Below are positions 52,601 to 61,657 of a stretch of DNA of 64,000 nucleotides, in pieces. Under the pieces are notes generated by a model. That model was not told the origin of the DNA, ran no database searches, and saw only the letters and a list, made by a program, of their open reading frames with translations. Each line of letters opens with the position of its first letter. The stretch's first letter is position 1. Origin of the DNA: an uncultured Chitinophaga sp. (GTDB taxonomy: Bacteria; Bacteroidota; Bacteroidia; Chitinophagales; Chitinophagaceae). The stretch covers positions 372,001 through 436,000 of the forward strand of contig NZ_CABHOU010000095.1 in the NCBI RefSeq assembly GCF_902168175.1, read 5' to 3'. The position numbers were made by a program, and so were the translations under genes.

Positions 52601-52624
52601 AGAGGCGGCCCGCGGGCCGCCTCT
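52601..52624 (-). terminator. Terminator of the VWA-protein gene
   Basis: A perfect 24-bp palindrome made of agaggcggcccg and its complement cgggccgcctct. On the minus strand it is followed by TCTTTTTCAAAA. It lies 38 bp past the stop and ahead of upp. Confidence 0.8.
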
Positions 52625-52661
52625 GGCGGTATTACACCAAAAACTACTTAAAAAAGATAAC

Positions 52662-54503
52662 TTAATCGGCTCGCGCTACATCGGGTTTTAACAGTTGTGC
52701 CTTCTTTACCAGTTGGATGAACTCGGAGCGGTACCCTTCTTTATCATCACCTTTCGACCTGCCCGCCAGTTCTAATACATGCTGATAACTGGCGTTGGCT
52801 TTAAACTCTGAGTCGCGGAGAAGCATACCGAATTCGGCAACTGCTGCGGCCATGCGAAAATCGGCGGGGCTCGACTCAATACTTTTTACAGAGGATTTCA
52901 ATACCTGCGTTAACAATTGGCTTTTGTTGCCATCCGGTTTCTTGTAGCGCACTTTTACGGTCAGTACCTCGTTGCCGTTACTTTTGCCGGGAATATACTC
53001 CTGGTACTTCAGCGGATCGATAGCGCCCTGGTCGTTTCTGCCCGCAGGAACGATTTCGTACAGGGCCGTAACGGTATGGCCCGCGCCCATATCGCCCGCA
53101 TCTTTTTTATCATCGTTAAAGTCCTCATCGTTTAACAGCCGGTTTTCGTAGCCAACCAGCCTGTACGACTGTACATAAGCAGGGTTAAATTCTACCTGTA
53201 GTTTCACATCTTTTGCAATGGTGAACAAGGTTCCGCCAAACTCGGTTACAAACGTGCGGCGGGCTTCTTCGAAGTTGTCGATATAAGCATAGTTCCCGTT
53301 TCCTTTGTCTGCCAGGATCTCTAATTTATTGTCTTTATAATTACCCATTCCAAAGCCAAGTACCGAAAGAAATATACCTTTCTCTTTCTGTGCTTCTATC
53401 AGCCGCTGCATGTCCCCATCGCTGGAGGCCCCAACGTTAAAGTCACCATCGGTGGCCAGTATTACGCGGTTATTGCCTTCTTTGATGAAGTGCTGAAGCG
53501 CCGTGCTGTAGGCCAGTTTTATGCCTGCCCCGCCTGCGGTGGAACCACCGGCTTCGAGTTTGTCCAAAGCATCCAGGATGGCGGTTTTATTATCTCCCGG
53601 AGTAGATGGAAGTACGAGCCCGGCTGCACCTGCATATACTACGATCGCTACTTTATCTACAGGCCTCAATTGTGCCACCAGGGCTTTAAATGCCTGCTTC
53701 ACCAGTGGCAGTTTGTTCTCATCCATCATCGATCCGGAAACATCCAGCAGGAATACCAGGTTGGATGCCGGGAGTTTGTCCTGCGCCACCACTTTACCCT
53801 GTATGCCAATACGTACCAGCCGGTTGGTAGTATTCCAGGGACAAATCGCGATATCGGAATGGATAGCCACCGGTGCGGCATCATTGGGTTGTGTATATTG
53901 ATAATCGAAATAGTTGATCATCTCTTCTACCCTTACTGCGTCTTTCGGCGGCAACTGGCCCTGGTTCAGGAAACGGCGTATGTTGGAGTAGGACGCACGA
54001 TCCACATCTGCGGCAAAAGTGCTGAGGGGGCGGTTCTTTACCTGGTGAAAGATGTTTTCGTTAACCGGGCTGTAGTCTTCGGTGTTGGCTCTGTCTGCCG
54101 CTTTGTAATAGGCGTTTCTGGAGATGTGTCCCTGGGAGGCCACCATGCTCCTTTTTGCTAACGGGGCGTATCCCGCTACTACTACTTCCTGCAGCGCATG
54201 GTTCTGGGGTGCTAATTGTATATTGATGACGGTGTCTTTGCCAGCAGGGAAGTGGATGGTTTGCGGAACATATCCGATAAACGATACGTCCAGGCCACCC
54301 CTGGTTTTTGTGGGGGGAACGAAAATATAGCGCCCGTCCTCACCTGTATGGGTATTGAGCGTGGTGCCGGCCAGCTTGATCGTAACTCCTGGCAGTGGCT
54401 GTCCGCTACCAGCCTCCGTAACAATCCCGGTAATCTTCCTGGTTTGCGCCTGAACGGCCAGTACACTAAGTGTGATGAGTAGTAAACAACATATCTTTTT
54501 CAT
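52662..54503 (-). CDS. VWA-domain protein (YfbK-like) with carboxypeptidase-regulatory N-terminal domain
   Basis: A 613-residue exported protein. The signal peptide is MKKICCLLLITLSVLAVQAQ. Residues about 22-95 form a carboxypeptidase-D regulatory-like domain (ITGIVTEAGSGQPLPGVTIK). A conserved VNENIFHQVKNRPLSTFAAD and DRASYSNIRRFLNQGQLPP region (about 145-190) precedes the von Willebrand factor A domain with the intact MIDAS start FLLDVSGSMMDENKLPLVKQ (about 250-420). The C-terminal about 190 residues fit the YfbK DUF3520 region. Such proteins are common in Bacteroidota; the role is probably metal-dependent adhesion or complex assembly in the periplasm. Confidence 0.88.
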   Translation of the reverse strand: MKKICCLLLITLSVLAVQAQTRKITGIVTEAGSGQPLPGVTIKLAGTTLNTHTGEDGRYIFVPPTKTRGGLDVSFIGYVPQTIHFPAGKDTVINIQLAPQNHALQEVVVAGYAPLAKRSMVASQGHISRNAYYKAADRANTEDYSPVNENIFHQVKNRPLSTFAADVDRASYSNIRRFLNQGQLPPKDAVRVEEMINYFDYQYTQPNDAAPVAIHSDIAICPWNTTNRLVRIGIQGKVVAQDKLPASNLVFLLDVSGSMMDENKLPLVKQAFKALVAQLRPVDKVAIVVYAGAAGLVLPSTPGDNKTAILDALDKLEAGGSTAGGAGIKLAYSTALQHFIKEGNNRVILATDGDFNVGASSDGDMQRLIEAQKEKGIFLSVLGFGMGNYKDNKLEILADKGNGNYAYIDNFEEARRTFVTEFGGTLFTIAKDVKLQVEFNPAYVQSYRLVGYENRLLNDEDFNDDKKDAGDMGAGHTVTALYEIVPAGRNDQGAIDPLKYQEYIPGKSNGNEVLTVKVRYKKPDGNKSQLLTQVLKSSVKSIESSPADFRMAAAVAEFGMLLRDSEFKANASYQHVLELAGRSKGDDKEGYRSEFIQLVKKAQLLKPDVARAD

Positions 54504-54599
54504 GGGACTTCGCTTTTGTTCGGGAGGATGATGCGGGGATTAAGACGGTTTCCATAAACCAAGACAGATTTTTTCAAAATTTCTTTCCCCCAATGAATT

Positions 54600-54607
54600 T
54601 ACCTTTG
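54600..54607 (+). promoter_or_regulatory. Candidate -7 element of anmK
   Basis: TACCTTTG matches TAnnTTTG exactly and lies 17 bp upstream of the start, giving a very short leader. There is no clear -33 element. Confidence 0.4.
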
Positions 54608-54624
54608 CCCCAAAAAAAAGAAGC

Positions 54625-55728
54625 ATGGTCTATAAGGTGATCGGTTTAATGTCCGGCAGTTCGCTCGATGGGTTGGATATAGTGTTTGCGGAATTAACGG
54701 AAGTGCGGGGGCAGTGGACTTATAACATCCTGGCGGCAGATTGCCTGCCTTATTCCCCCGAATGGCTGAATAAACTAAGCACCGCTACCAGCCTGTCTGC
54801 ACAGGACTACCTGCTGCTGCACAGCGCCTACGGGCATTACCTGGGCGAACAGGTAAATACCTTTATTCATCAACATCAGCTGGACCACCAGGTCCATTTC
54901 ATAGCCTCTCATGGGCATACCACGTTCCACATGCCTGCTCAACAAATGACTGCGCAGCTGGGTGACGGAGCGGCGATATCTGCCAAAACGGGCCTGCCTG
55001 TAATAAGCGACCTCCGTGCTATGGACGTGGCGTTGGGCGGACAAGGAGCGCCTATCGTACCAGTGGGTGAAAAGCTGTTGCTGCCCGGATTTGCCTACTG
55101 GCTTAATCTGGGCGGTATCGCTAATATTTCTTCTGAAACGGCCACGGGCGATTTTGTGGCCTTCGATGTTTGTCCGGCTAACCGGGTGTTGAATGCACTG
55201 GCTTCGCAGTTGGGTCGTGAGTATGATGAAAATGGTGCGCTGGCTGCCGGCGGAATTGTAGATGAAGCCCTGCTGGCAAGACTCAATGCTCTTGAGTATT
55301 ACGCCGCCCCTTATCCTAAATCACTGGCCAACGAGTTTGGTACAGCAACCGTGCTGCCCTTAGTGCGTGAGTTTAGTATTTCGGTACAGGGTAAACTGCG
55401 TACTTATGCCGAGCATATTGCACAACAGGTATATGAAGCCGTGTTAAAGATCCATCCCGGTATTACACCGTCGACCCCTGCCAAAAAACTGCTGGTTACG
55501 GGCGGTGGGGCTTTCAATACTTTCCTCATCCAGCGTATTCACGATAAACTCGAGCAACTGGGGATAGATGTGGTGGTGCCCGATGCGCAGACGGTCGCTT
55601 ATAAAGAAGCGATCATCATGGCGCTGATAGGCGCGTTGCGCTGGAGGCAGGAAGATAATGTGTTATCTTCTGTAACCGGCGCCTCCCGCAACAGCATAGG
55701 CGGTGCATTATGGATGGGGGAAAGTTAA
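54625..55728 (+). CDS. anmK: Anhydro-N-acetylmuramic acid kinase
   Basis: Phosphorylates and opens 1,6-anhydro-MurNAc during cell-wall recycling. The 367-residue sugar kinase begins with the ATP-binding GLMSGSSLDGLDIVFAELTE and has FIASHGHTTFHMPA, QLGDGAAISAKTGLPVISD, the central GGQGAPIVPVGEKLLLPG and NLGGIANIS, and the C-terminal LLVTGGGAFNTFLIQRIHD. It converges on the adenine deaminase gene, the stops overlapping within TTAA (55725-55728). Confidence 0.95.
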   Translation: MVYKVIGLMSGSSLDGLDIVFAELTEVRGQWTYNILAADCLPYSPEWLNKLSTATSLSAQDYLLLHSAYGHYLGEQVNTFIHQHQLDHQVHFIASHGHTTFHMPAQQMTAQLGDGAAISAKTGLPVISDLRAMDVALGGQGAPIVPVGEKLLLPGFAYWLNLGGIANISSETATGDFVAFDVCPANRVLNALASQLGREYDENGALAAGGIVDEALLARLNALEYYAAPYPKSLANEFGTATVLPLVREFSISVQGKLRTYAEHIAQQVYEAVLKIHPGITPSTPAKKLLVTGGGAFNTFLIQRIHDKLEQLGIDVVVPDAQTVAYKEAIIMALIGALRWRQEDNVLSSVTGASRNSIGGALWMGES

Positions 55729-57362
55729 TAGACCGGCGTAAATGAAAAACTATCGCCATCGAACAGCCCGAGATCGCTAAGTTTAAGATGTGGAATAACC
55801 AGCAGCGCCATGAATGATAAAGTCATAAATGGTGCTGCCAGCGTACTGCCCAGCGCCTTTGCCGCAGCATCTGCCTCGCTGTACTGGCGGGCTACTTCAT
55901 AACCATCCAGCGCGCTCATGAGCCCTGCTACCGGTAAAGGCAGGGTTTGGGTGGATGCGGCACCAATGGCAGTAACGCCGCCCTGGTGGCTGATGATCTC
56001 ATTCACCGCTTTACATATTTCCTCGTCCGATACACCCACTGCAATAATATTATGGCTATCATGCGCCACCGATGATGCAATGGCACCTGCTTTAAGGTTG
56101 AAGTTGCGGATAAAGCCTACTGCCACTGGTGCTGGCTTATAACGATTCACCACGGCCACTTTAAGTACATCCTGCTCCAGGTCCGATTCAATCGCCCCGT
56201 TTTTAACAGGCACTTCCAGCTCCAGGCAATTTGTGATCAGTTGGCCTTCCAGGGCTTCTATTACTTTCACTTTTATGCGATCACCTGTATTTCCCGGCGC
56301 TGTAATGCGGAACTCTTCAGGCTTGCGTAAAGCACTGTGGAAGTAGTTTACAGGAGTTGAACTTACACTGGGGATAAGCGTTTTTCCCTCTTTCGCCACC
56401 ATCAGCCCGTTTATATAAGTCGCCTGCACATTAAAAATCTGCGGATGATCTATAATGATGAAATCTGCAGGATCGCCTGGCTGCAAAAGCCCTACGTCCA
56501 GTTTATAATGTTTAACAGGGTTGATGCAGGCTGCCTGTAGTACTTTAAACAGGTCGTTCCCCTTGGCCAGCGCACGTTTTACCAACTCGTCTATATGACC
56601 TTCCACGAGGTTGTCGGGGTGCTTGTCGTCGCTGCAAAACATGATGTTGGCATAGTGTTCGTCGAGCAGGGGGATGAGTGCTTCGAAATTCCTGGCGGCG
56701 CTGCCTTCGCGGATCAGGATCTTCATCCCAAACCTTAATTTGTCTAAAGCCTCTTCGGCAGTAAAACATTCATGATCGGTGCTGATGCCGGCTGCAATAT
56801 ACCTGCGCGCATCTTCGCCCCGTAAGCCAGGTGCATGACCGTCTACCGGCTTGTTATATTTTTTTGCGGATGCAATTTTTTGCATCACCTCTTTATCTTC
56901 AAATAATACACCCGGGAAGTTCATCATTTCCGACAGGTATACAACATCCGGTCGCTGTAATAAAAGGTCTACATCTTCTGCTGTTACCGCTGCCCCTGCC
57001 GTTTCAAATACCGTTGCCGGTACACAGGAAGGCGCGCCGAACCAGAATTTGAAAGGTACCTGTTTACCATTGTCCAGCATATATTCCACCCCTTTTACAC
57101 CTAACACATTCGCAATTTCATGTGGGTCCGACACGGTGGCCACGGTGCCGTGTACAACGGCCAGCCGTGCAAATTCGGATGGAATTAGCATGGAGCTTTC
57201 CACATGTACATGTGCGTCCACAAAACCAGGGAGCATATAACCGGTGGCGCTTTCCACACCAGTGATACTGCTGATGCGCCCATTTTCCACAACTACGTTA
57301 GCAGGATAGATTTTTTTGCCAGGTATATCTACCAGGTTAGCGGTAAGTGTAAAGCTGTTCAT
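55725..57362 (-). CDS. ade: Adenine deaminase
   Basis: Deaminates adenine to hypoxanthine in purine salvage. The 545-residue amidohydrolase has the metal-binding LPGFVDAHVHVESSM, the conserved GTVATVSDPHEIANVLG and VDGHAPGLRG, MFCSDDKHPDNLVEGHIDEL and, near the C-terminus, IASSVAHDSHNIIAVGVSDE. All point to the Ade type rather than the adenosine deaminase-like type. Cytoplasmic. Together with upp nearby it gives this region a nucleobase-salvage flavour. Confidence 0.94.
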   Translation of the reverse strand: MNSFTLTANLVDIPGKKIYPANVVVENGRISSITGVESATGYMLPGFVDAHVHVESSMLIPSEFARLAVVHGTVATVSDPHEIANVLGVKGVEYMLDNGKQVPFKFWFGAPSCVPATVFETAGAAVTAEDVDLLLQRPDVVYLSEMMNFPGVLFEDKEVMQKIASAKKYNKPVDGHAPGLRGEDARRYIAAGISTDHECFTAEEALDKLRFGMKILIREGSAARNFEALIPLLDEHYANIMFCSDDKHPDNLVEGHIDELVKRALAKGNDLFKVLQAACINPVKHYKLDVGLLQPGDPADFIIIDHPQIFNVQATYINGLMVAKEGKTLIPSVSSTPVNYFHSALRKPEEFRITAPGNTGDRIKVKVIEALEGQLITNCLELEVPVKNGAIESDLEQDVLKVAVVNRYKPAPVAVGFIRNFNLKAGAIASSVAHDSHNIIAVGVSDEEICKAVNEIISHQGGVTAIGAASTQTLPLPVAGLMSALDGYEVARQYSEADAAAKALGSTLAAPFMTLSFMALLVIPHLKLSDLGLFDGDSFSFTPVY

Positions 57363-57438
57363 GCCGTAAATCTAATGGATTTATGTATCTTTAATAGATC
57401 AGTTAAAAGGAACATTAAACCATTCTTAAACTTTTTTT

Positions 57439-58161
57439 ATGAGGCCATTTAAAATGTTAGCCCTGTCGCTTATTGCGCTAACAACTACACTGGGCGCTAT
57501 GGCGCAAACTGTGGACGATATTGTAAACAAACACGTAGAAGCTATGGGCGGTGCCGCCAAATTAAAATCGCTGAACACCGTCTACTTCGAAGGCAACCTT
57601 ACCGTACCCGGTGCAGAACTGCCACTAAAACTTTATCAGGTAAACAACAAAGCGTTAAGACTTGAATTTGAAGCTGGCGGCTCGGAAAATATCCAGGTGA
57701 TAACAAAGGAACAGGGTTGGGTATTGATGCCTGTACAAAATATTACCTCGCCTACCGATCTGCCTGCCGAGCAGCTTAAACTTGCGCAGCGCCAGCTTTC
57801 TCTCGATGGGGAATTGCTTGATTACAAAGCAAAGAATAAAAAAGTGGAGCTACTGGGTAAAGAAACCACCGATGGTCAGGAAACTTACAAACTGAAAGTA
57901 ACAGATGCTGAAGGTACTTCCACTATACTGCTCGTGGATGCAGGCACTTATTACCTTGTGGGCAGCGAAATGACGATGAATGTGCAGGGGCAATCTGTTG
58001 TCATAAAAAGTAGTTTCAGCGATTACAAGAAAACACCCGAAGGTTATATTTTCCCGCATACAACGGAGCAAAGCGTAGGAGGGCAATCTTCTGGTGCTAC
58101 TTTCACCAAAATAGAAGTTAACAAACCTATTGACGAAGCTATCTTTAAGAAGCCGGCTTAA
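57439..58161 (+). CDS. Exported protein with LolA-like fold
   Basis: A 240-residue periplasmic protein with signal peptide (residues 1-22, ending MAQ). After TVDDIVNKHVEAMGGAAKLK it follows a series of long amphipathic strands (TVYFEGNLTVPGAELPLKLY, LRLEFEAGGSENIQVITKEQ, TYYLVGSEMTMNVQGQSVVI, GYIFPHTTEQSVGG), the open-barrel pattern of LolA/outer-membrane lipoprotein-sorting-like proteins. Homologs are common in Bacteroidota; the ligand is unknown. It is a monocistronic gene with a convergent terminator after it. Confidence 0.75.
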   Translation: MRPFKMLALSLIALTTTLGAMAQTVDDIVNKHVEAMGGAAKLKSLNTVYFEGNLTVPGAELPLKLYQVNNKALRLEFEAGGSENIQVITKEQGWVLMPVQNITSPTDLPAEQLKLAQRQLSLDGELLDYKAKNKKVELLGKETTDGQETYKLKVTDAEGTSTILLVDAGTYYLVGSEMTMNVQGQSVVIKSSFSDYKKTPEGYIFPHTTEQSVGGQSSGATFTKIEVNKPIDEAIFKKPA

Positions 58162-58183
58162 GGTGACGAAATTACATTTTCAG

Positions 58184-58208
58184 AGGGGCGTCTCAAAAGA
58201 GGCGCCCT
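58184..58208. terminator. Terminator between the convergent LolA-like and WYL genes
   Basis: gggcgtctc / gaggcgccc arms with an AAAA loop (one G-T pair), followed by ttcgttattt. It is placed between stops at 58161 and 58212 and may serve both. Confidence 0.65.
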
Positions 58209-58211
58209 TCG

Positions 58212-59216
58212 TTATTTATATAATTTTTTCATCGCATCGGCCTCTTCGGCCACACGCTGGGCCAGCGATGCCGGTTGCAGCACCTTTACATTCGCCCCAT
58301 AACTCAGCAGCAACATCAGTAACTCGTGGTTTACCACCACATTTATTGTAACCCTGCATTCTGTTTCGTTATCAAGCGTAGTTTGCTGGGTGGGATGGAT
58401 GGGTTGTGACTTAACGTATTTACCCTGCAGTGGTGTAAACGACAGTTCAATGTTTTCAGGCTCGCCGCCCGGCACGGTAATCCCGATAGCGTGCTGGAAG
58501 TAACTGGCATCATCAAAATTCTTTTTGTCGAAGTGTTTATTGGTAGGCCATATATCCACCATACGGTCGAGTGCAAACGTAAGCACGGCACCTTCTTTGG
58601 CTTTCTGGCTTTTGCCGATCAGGTAAAAGCGGTGTTGGTATTCTCGCACGTGATAAGGCTCTACCCAATGTTCCTTCGGTTCGTTGCGGCCAAAGCTCTG
58701 GTAGGCAATACGTATTACCTCCAGGTTTTTAATCGCATCTACGATGGACGAAATGTGTTCCGCTCCTTTATATTGATTGGCACGACTGAATTTGATCATG
58801 CCCTGGTTCTCCAATGTTTCCCTGTTCATTTTCAATCCCGCCGCGATCTTTAAGATAGCGTCCTCGAACTGTTGTATTACAGGTAAGCTGCGGAACTGTT
58901 CCAGTATGCCGATCGCGATTTCCAAACCCTGCAGGTCGGCTTCATCAATAGGTATACTGCTGATAGAAAAGTTTTCTTCCGAATAGTGATAGGCCTTGGT
59001 TTTACGATCGTATTCGATGGGAGCCAGGTAATTCAGTTCCTTATCGCTTCGCATGTCCTGGATGTCTTTTTGCATGGTGCGCAGCGATATGTCCGTATCC
59101 ATTTTGTCGGACACGTATTTAATAAGGTCGTCCAGGGTAGGCCTGGGAAGGCGCTTGTTGCGCAGGCGCTCGTCTATCCATCTGTAACGGGACAGGGCAT
59201 CCTTGTTTTTGGGCAT
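58212..59216 (-). CDS. WYL-domain transcriptional regulator
   Basis: A 334-residue DNA-binding protein. The N-terminus (residues about 1-60) is a helix-turn-helix of the DeoR-like type (ALSRYRWIDERLRNKRLPRP, SLRTMQKDIQDM). The middle (about 150-220) is a WYL domain with EVIRIAYQSFGRNEPKEHW, the ligand loop PYHVREYQHRFYLIGKS and the following FALDRMVDIWP. A C-terminal WCX-like extension follows. WYL domains bind nucleic acid or nucleotide ligands, and regulators of this type control defence, DNA-repair or metabolic genes. It is divergent from the hypothetical gene at 59352, a likely target. Confidence 0.86.
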   Translation of the reverse strand: MPKNKDALSRYRWIDERLRNKRLPRPTLDDLIKYVSDKMDTDISLRTMQKDIQDMRSDKELNYLAPIEYDRKTKAYHYSEENFSISSIPIDEADLQGLEIAIGILEQFRSLPVIQQFEDAILKIAAGLKMNRETLENQGMIKFSRANQYKGAEHISSIVDAIKNLEVIRIAYQSFGRNEPKEHWVEPYHVREYQHRFYLIGKSQKAKEGAVLTFALDRMVDIWPTNKHFDKKNFDDASYFQHAIGITVPGGEPENIELSFTPLQGKYVKSQPIHPTQQTTLDNETECRVTINVVVNHELLMLLLSYGANVKVLQPASLAQRVAEEADAMKKLYK

Positions 59217-59326
59217 ACAGGCTAATGTTTGAGGCTTAAAAGTAAGGCAATTTGCGCGGCAGGCAGTTTTTTTTAAGTTTTTTTTGATGATAATTCACCA
59301 CGCATATCCTCTGCGTAATGGCCCTA

Positions 59327-59334
59327 TACTTTTG
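59327..59334 (+). promoter_or_regulatory. Candidate -7 element of the gene divergent from the WYL regulator
   Basis: TACTTTTG matches TAnnTTTG exactly. Transcription would start near 59341, which rules out translation from the ATG at 59337 and favours the start at 59352. Confidence 0.45.
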
Positions 59335-59351
59335 TAGTGTTATTAATCCAG

Positions 59352-59945
59352 ATGAATATGAAAAAGGTAACAACACAAACAGCAAGGATTCAGGAAGCAG
59401 CGGCCATCTCTGTAGGTCAGATCATACTTGACAATTCCCACTACCTCACTATCTGGGGTTACCTGCAAACTGCGGATGGTTGGAAGCGCTGCGATTTTGT
59501 AACCAATTACGAAGTGCTGAACAACATGTTCCGCGCCATGGAAGAGAAGAGCGAAGCTGTTCAGATGGCTATCGTTCAGAAGCTGGAGCAAATGCAGGAT
59601 GGTCCTGAAATGATCGACCTGGAAGCTCAATTCGGCGCTGCCGTAGTGTTTGATAACATCAAATTCAGCCTCTCTAAACCTCAGTATACAAGGCAGGATG
59701 AGTGGGTGGATTACGTAAACGAAAATTGTTTTTATATAGATAGCGCTGAGGTGTTACCCGCGCCTGCATCGCCCTATACAGAGGAAATTGGCAACTGTAT
59801 GAGTCAGTTGGCAGCATGTTACACCCTGTACCTCGGTTATCTTGAGCTGGAATTCGATGAACTTACTGCCCGTAAAGATGCAGAACTGGTGGATGATGTA
59901 AAATACACACTGGCCTACTATGCCTGGAAGCAGGAAGGGCACTGA
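59352..59945 (+). CDS. Hypothetical protein divergent from the WYL regulator
   Basis: A protein of 197 residues (start MNMKKVTTQTARIQ at 59352; MKK at 59358 is the alternative; an ATG at 59337 precedes the likely transcription start). It is acidic and helical, with ISVGQIILDNSHYLTIWGYL, then NNMFRAMEEKSEAVQMAIVQ and a C-terminal NCMSQLAACYTLYLGYLELE. No signal peptide, membrane helix or family motif that I recognise. It is followed by a long gene-poor region. Confidence 0.65.
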   Translation: MNMKKVTTQTARIQEAAAISVGQIILDNSHYLTIWGYLQTADGWKRCDFVTNYEVLNNMFRAMEEKSEAVQMAIVQKLEQMQDGPEMIDLEAQFGAAVVFDNIKFSLSKPQYTRQDEWVDYVNENCFYIDSAEVLPAPASPYTEEIGNCMSQLAACYTLYLGYLELEFDELTARKDAELVDDVKYTLAYYAWKQEGH

Positions 59946-60148
59946 GATCGATAAGCGGTGTTCCCGAGTGCAAGGCAAAGCGTGTAACTCAAACGGATAT
60001 TCGATTCCGGCACGCTACCAAAGGCTATGTTGTTCTTTACGTTTGGTCGGTTAATGTATCAACTGCACTATAGAAACCTTTAATTGCGCCTAAAACACAC
60101 TTAATATGCCTCTATCGTATACCTGAAAGAAATTTAAAATAGTGAAAT

Positions 60149-60320
60149 GGTTGCGGTGCGTGTGGCCTTGTTTGTTTGCCCCAATGTCCGTGTTTGTTAC
60201 TCCAAATGAAGCCCTCTAATCCCACACGCCCGCAACCATCAACTTATCCGGCCCCGGACGCCACTATGACGTACCCCAAAATTCTTCTTTTTACTGCTAC
60301 AGTCCGGGGCCGCTTTTTTT
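60149..60320 (+). ncRNA. Candidate structured RNA ending in a terminator
   Basis: The first stem pairs ggttgcgg + gcgtgtgg (60149-60165, one bulged t) with ccacacgc + ccgcaacc (60222-60237), 16 base pairs enclosing about 56 nt. The second pairs cggccccggac (60249-60259) with gtccggggccg (60302-60312), 11 bp around a 42-nt loop, followed by a T tract. No frame spans it and no gene follows closely. It does not match 4.5S RNA, tmRNA, RNase P or tRNA consensus. No clear promoter is seen. Confidence 0.35.
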
Positions 60321-60473
60321 ACCCTCCCTAAAGGGGGGGTAGGGAGGTAAGTTGTGAGGGCGGGATTTCGACTATGGAAATTGTGCGAATAGAATTACCT
60401 GGCTAAACGCTAGTCAGCACACTAAAGGTTGGTAAGGGAAAGAAGTTCCTTGTTTCATCAGACCGCTCACATA

Positions 60474-60809
60474 TCACCCGGCAAATGCCAGGCATTTCAG
60501 AAACGTGCGAGAGGGACCGAAGCCATCGGGCGCTTTCATTGTCATAATACTGCCGTAAAGGAAAGTAGCAACGTGTCCTCGTAAGTTATCTAAAGGGAAC
60601 AGGTCTGTAGGAATAGTAACATTTGTCCAAGAACACCGGTTTGCCTGCCCCGCAAGCCCCGGTAATTCAGCTGTTTTGGCAGATAAGTTTACACCGATTC
60701 CGCACTTTACTGGCAATACAGGCTTTTCGGGTGAACTGATGGAAAAAAAACTTTGGCTTAAACCCTCCTTTTTTGGAGGTGATGTCGCCTTGAAACGTAC
60801 GACTGGCAA
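60474..60809 (-). other. Doubtful coding stretch, possibly a decayed gene or repeat
   Basis: A minus-strand frame of 111 residues (ending PDGFGPSRTFLKCLAFAG) overlaps a second minus-strand frame in another phase (60667-60852) and a plus-strand frame at 60676-60876. The composition is not convincing for any of them, and none has a recognisable motif. A frameshifted remnant or a dispersed repeat is possible; it may not encode a protein at all. Confidence 0.25.
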
Positions 60810-60902
60810 GGGGCGGGTTATTGAAGTTCAATACAGGGGGGCCATTCATCAAAAAAAACAGAAAAAAAGTACGTGAAGTCTATAATATTTATAGGAAATC
60901 AG

Positions 60903-60910
60903 TATTTTTG
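60903..60910 (+). promoter_or_regulatory. -7 element of the 1-Cys peroxiredoxin gene
   Basis: TATTTTTG matches TAnnTTTG exactly, 21 bp upstream of the start; no clear -33 element. Confidence 0.45.
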
Positions 60911-60931
60911 AAACCGTAAAACTGATATGAT

Positions 60932-61567
60932 ATGAGTTTAAGGTTAGGTGATATAGCTCCAAATTTCAAGGCACAAACCACCATTGGCGAGATTGACTTC
61001 TACGAATACCTGGGCGATAGCTGGGGTATACTTTTCTCTCATCCTGCAGATTTTACACCTGTTTGTACTACAGAGTTGGGTAAAACCGCCCTGCTGAACG
61101 GCGAATTCACTAAACGTAACGTTAAAGTGCTTGCCCTTAGCGTAGATCCGCTGGACAAACATGGCAAATGGATTCTTGATATTAACGAAACCCAGAACTG
61201 CGACGTTAATTTTCCTATCATAGCTGACGAAGATCGCACTGTAGCTAACCTCTACGGAATGATCCATCCTAACGCATCTGAAACATTCACTGTACGCTCC
61301 CTTTTCGTGATCGGACCAGATAAAAAGGTAAAACTTACCCTCACTTATCCTGCTTCTACCGGCAGAAACTTCGTGGAAGTATTAAGGGTGATCGATTCGC
61401 TGCAGCTTACTGCTAAATATAGCGTTGCTACGCCTGCAGACTGGAAAGATGGTGAAGATGTAATAGTTGTACCGGCAGTACCTACGGAAGAAATTCCTAA
61501 TCGCTTCCCTAAAGGGCACAAAATTATCAAACCTTATCTGAGAACAACTCCTCAGCCTAATAAATAA
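60932..61567 (+). CDS. 1-Cys (Prx6-type) peroxiredoxin
   Basis: A 211-residue peroxidase reducing hydrogen peroxide or lipid hydroperoxides. It starts MSLRLGDIAPNFKAQTTIGE and has the active site SHPADFTPVCTTELGK with the peroxidatic Cys in PVCTTE. The C-terminal extension (VEVLRVIDSLQLTAKYSVAT, PADWKDGEDVIVVPAVPTEE) is the Prx6 arm, which distinguishes it from Ahp-type enzymes. It is the second peroxiredoxin in the window, with the Bcp protein at 32456. Confidence 0.94.
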   Translation: MSLRLGDIAPNFKAQTTIGEIDFYEYLGDSWGILFSHPADFTPVCTTELGKTALLNGEFTKRNVKVLALSVDPLDKHGKWILDINETQNCDVNFPIIADEDRTVANLYGMIHPNASETFTVRSLFVIGPDKKVKLTLTYPASTGRNFVEVLRVIDSLQLTAKYSVATPADWKDGEDVIVVPAVPTEEIPNRFPKGHKIIKPYLRTTPQPNK

Positions 61568-61657
61568 GGATTGCTTTAAACCGATAATATTTTCTAAAGA
61601 TATTGGGGCCTCAAAACCCCTGAATTGTTTTTTTAATGGTTGGTTTTTGATTTTACG

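Larger units (their letters stand above)
59946..60931. other. Gene-poor region with a candidate structured RNA and a decayed coding stretch
   Basis: Nearly 1 kb without a convincing gene. It contains two long hairpins with a T tract (60149-60320), then poorly coding DNA around 60474-60876, then the -7 box of the peroxiredoxin gene. The stretch 59946-60148 shows nothing I can assign. Confidence 0.5.

Noticed and set aside
60149..60320. 4.5S RNA, tmRNA or RNase P RNA
   Set aside because: The conserved cores of these RNAs (for example the SRP AGCAGCCA loop, the tRNA-like end of tmRNA, the RNase P GAGGAAAGUCC) are absent.
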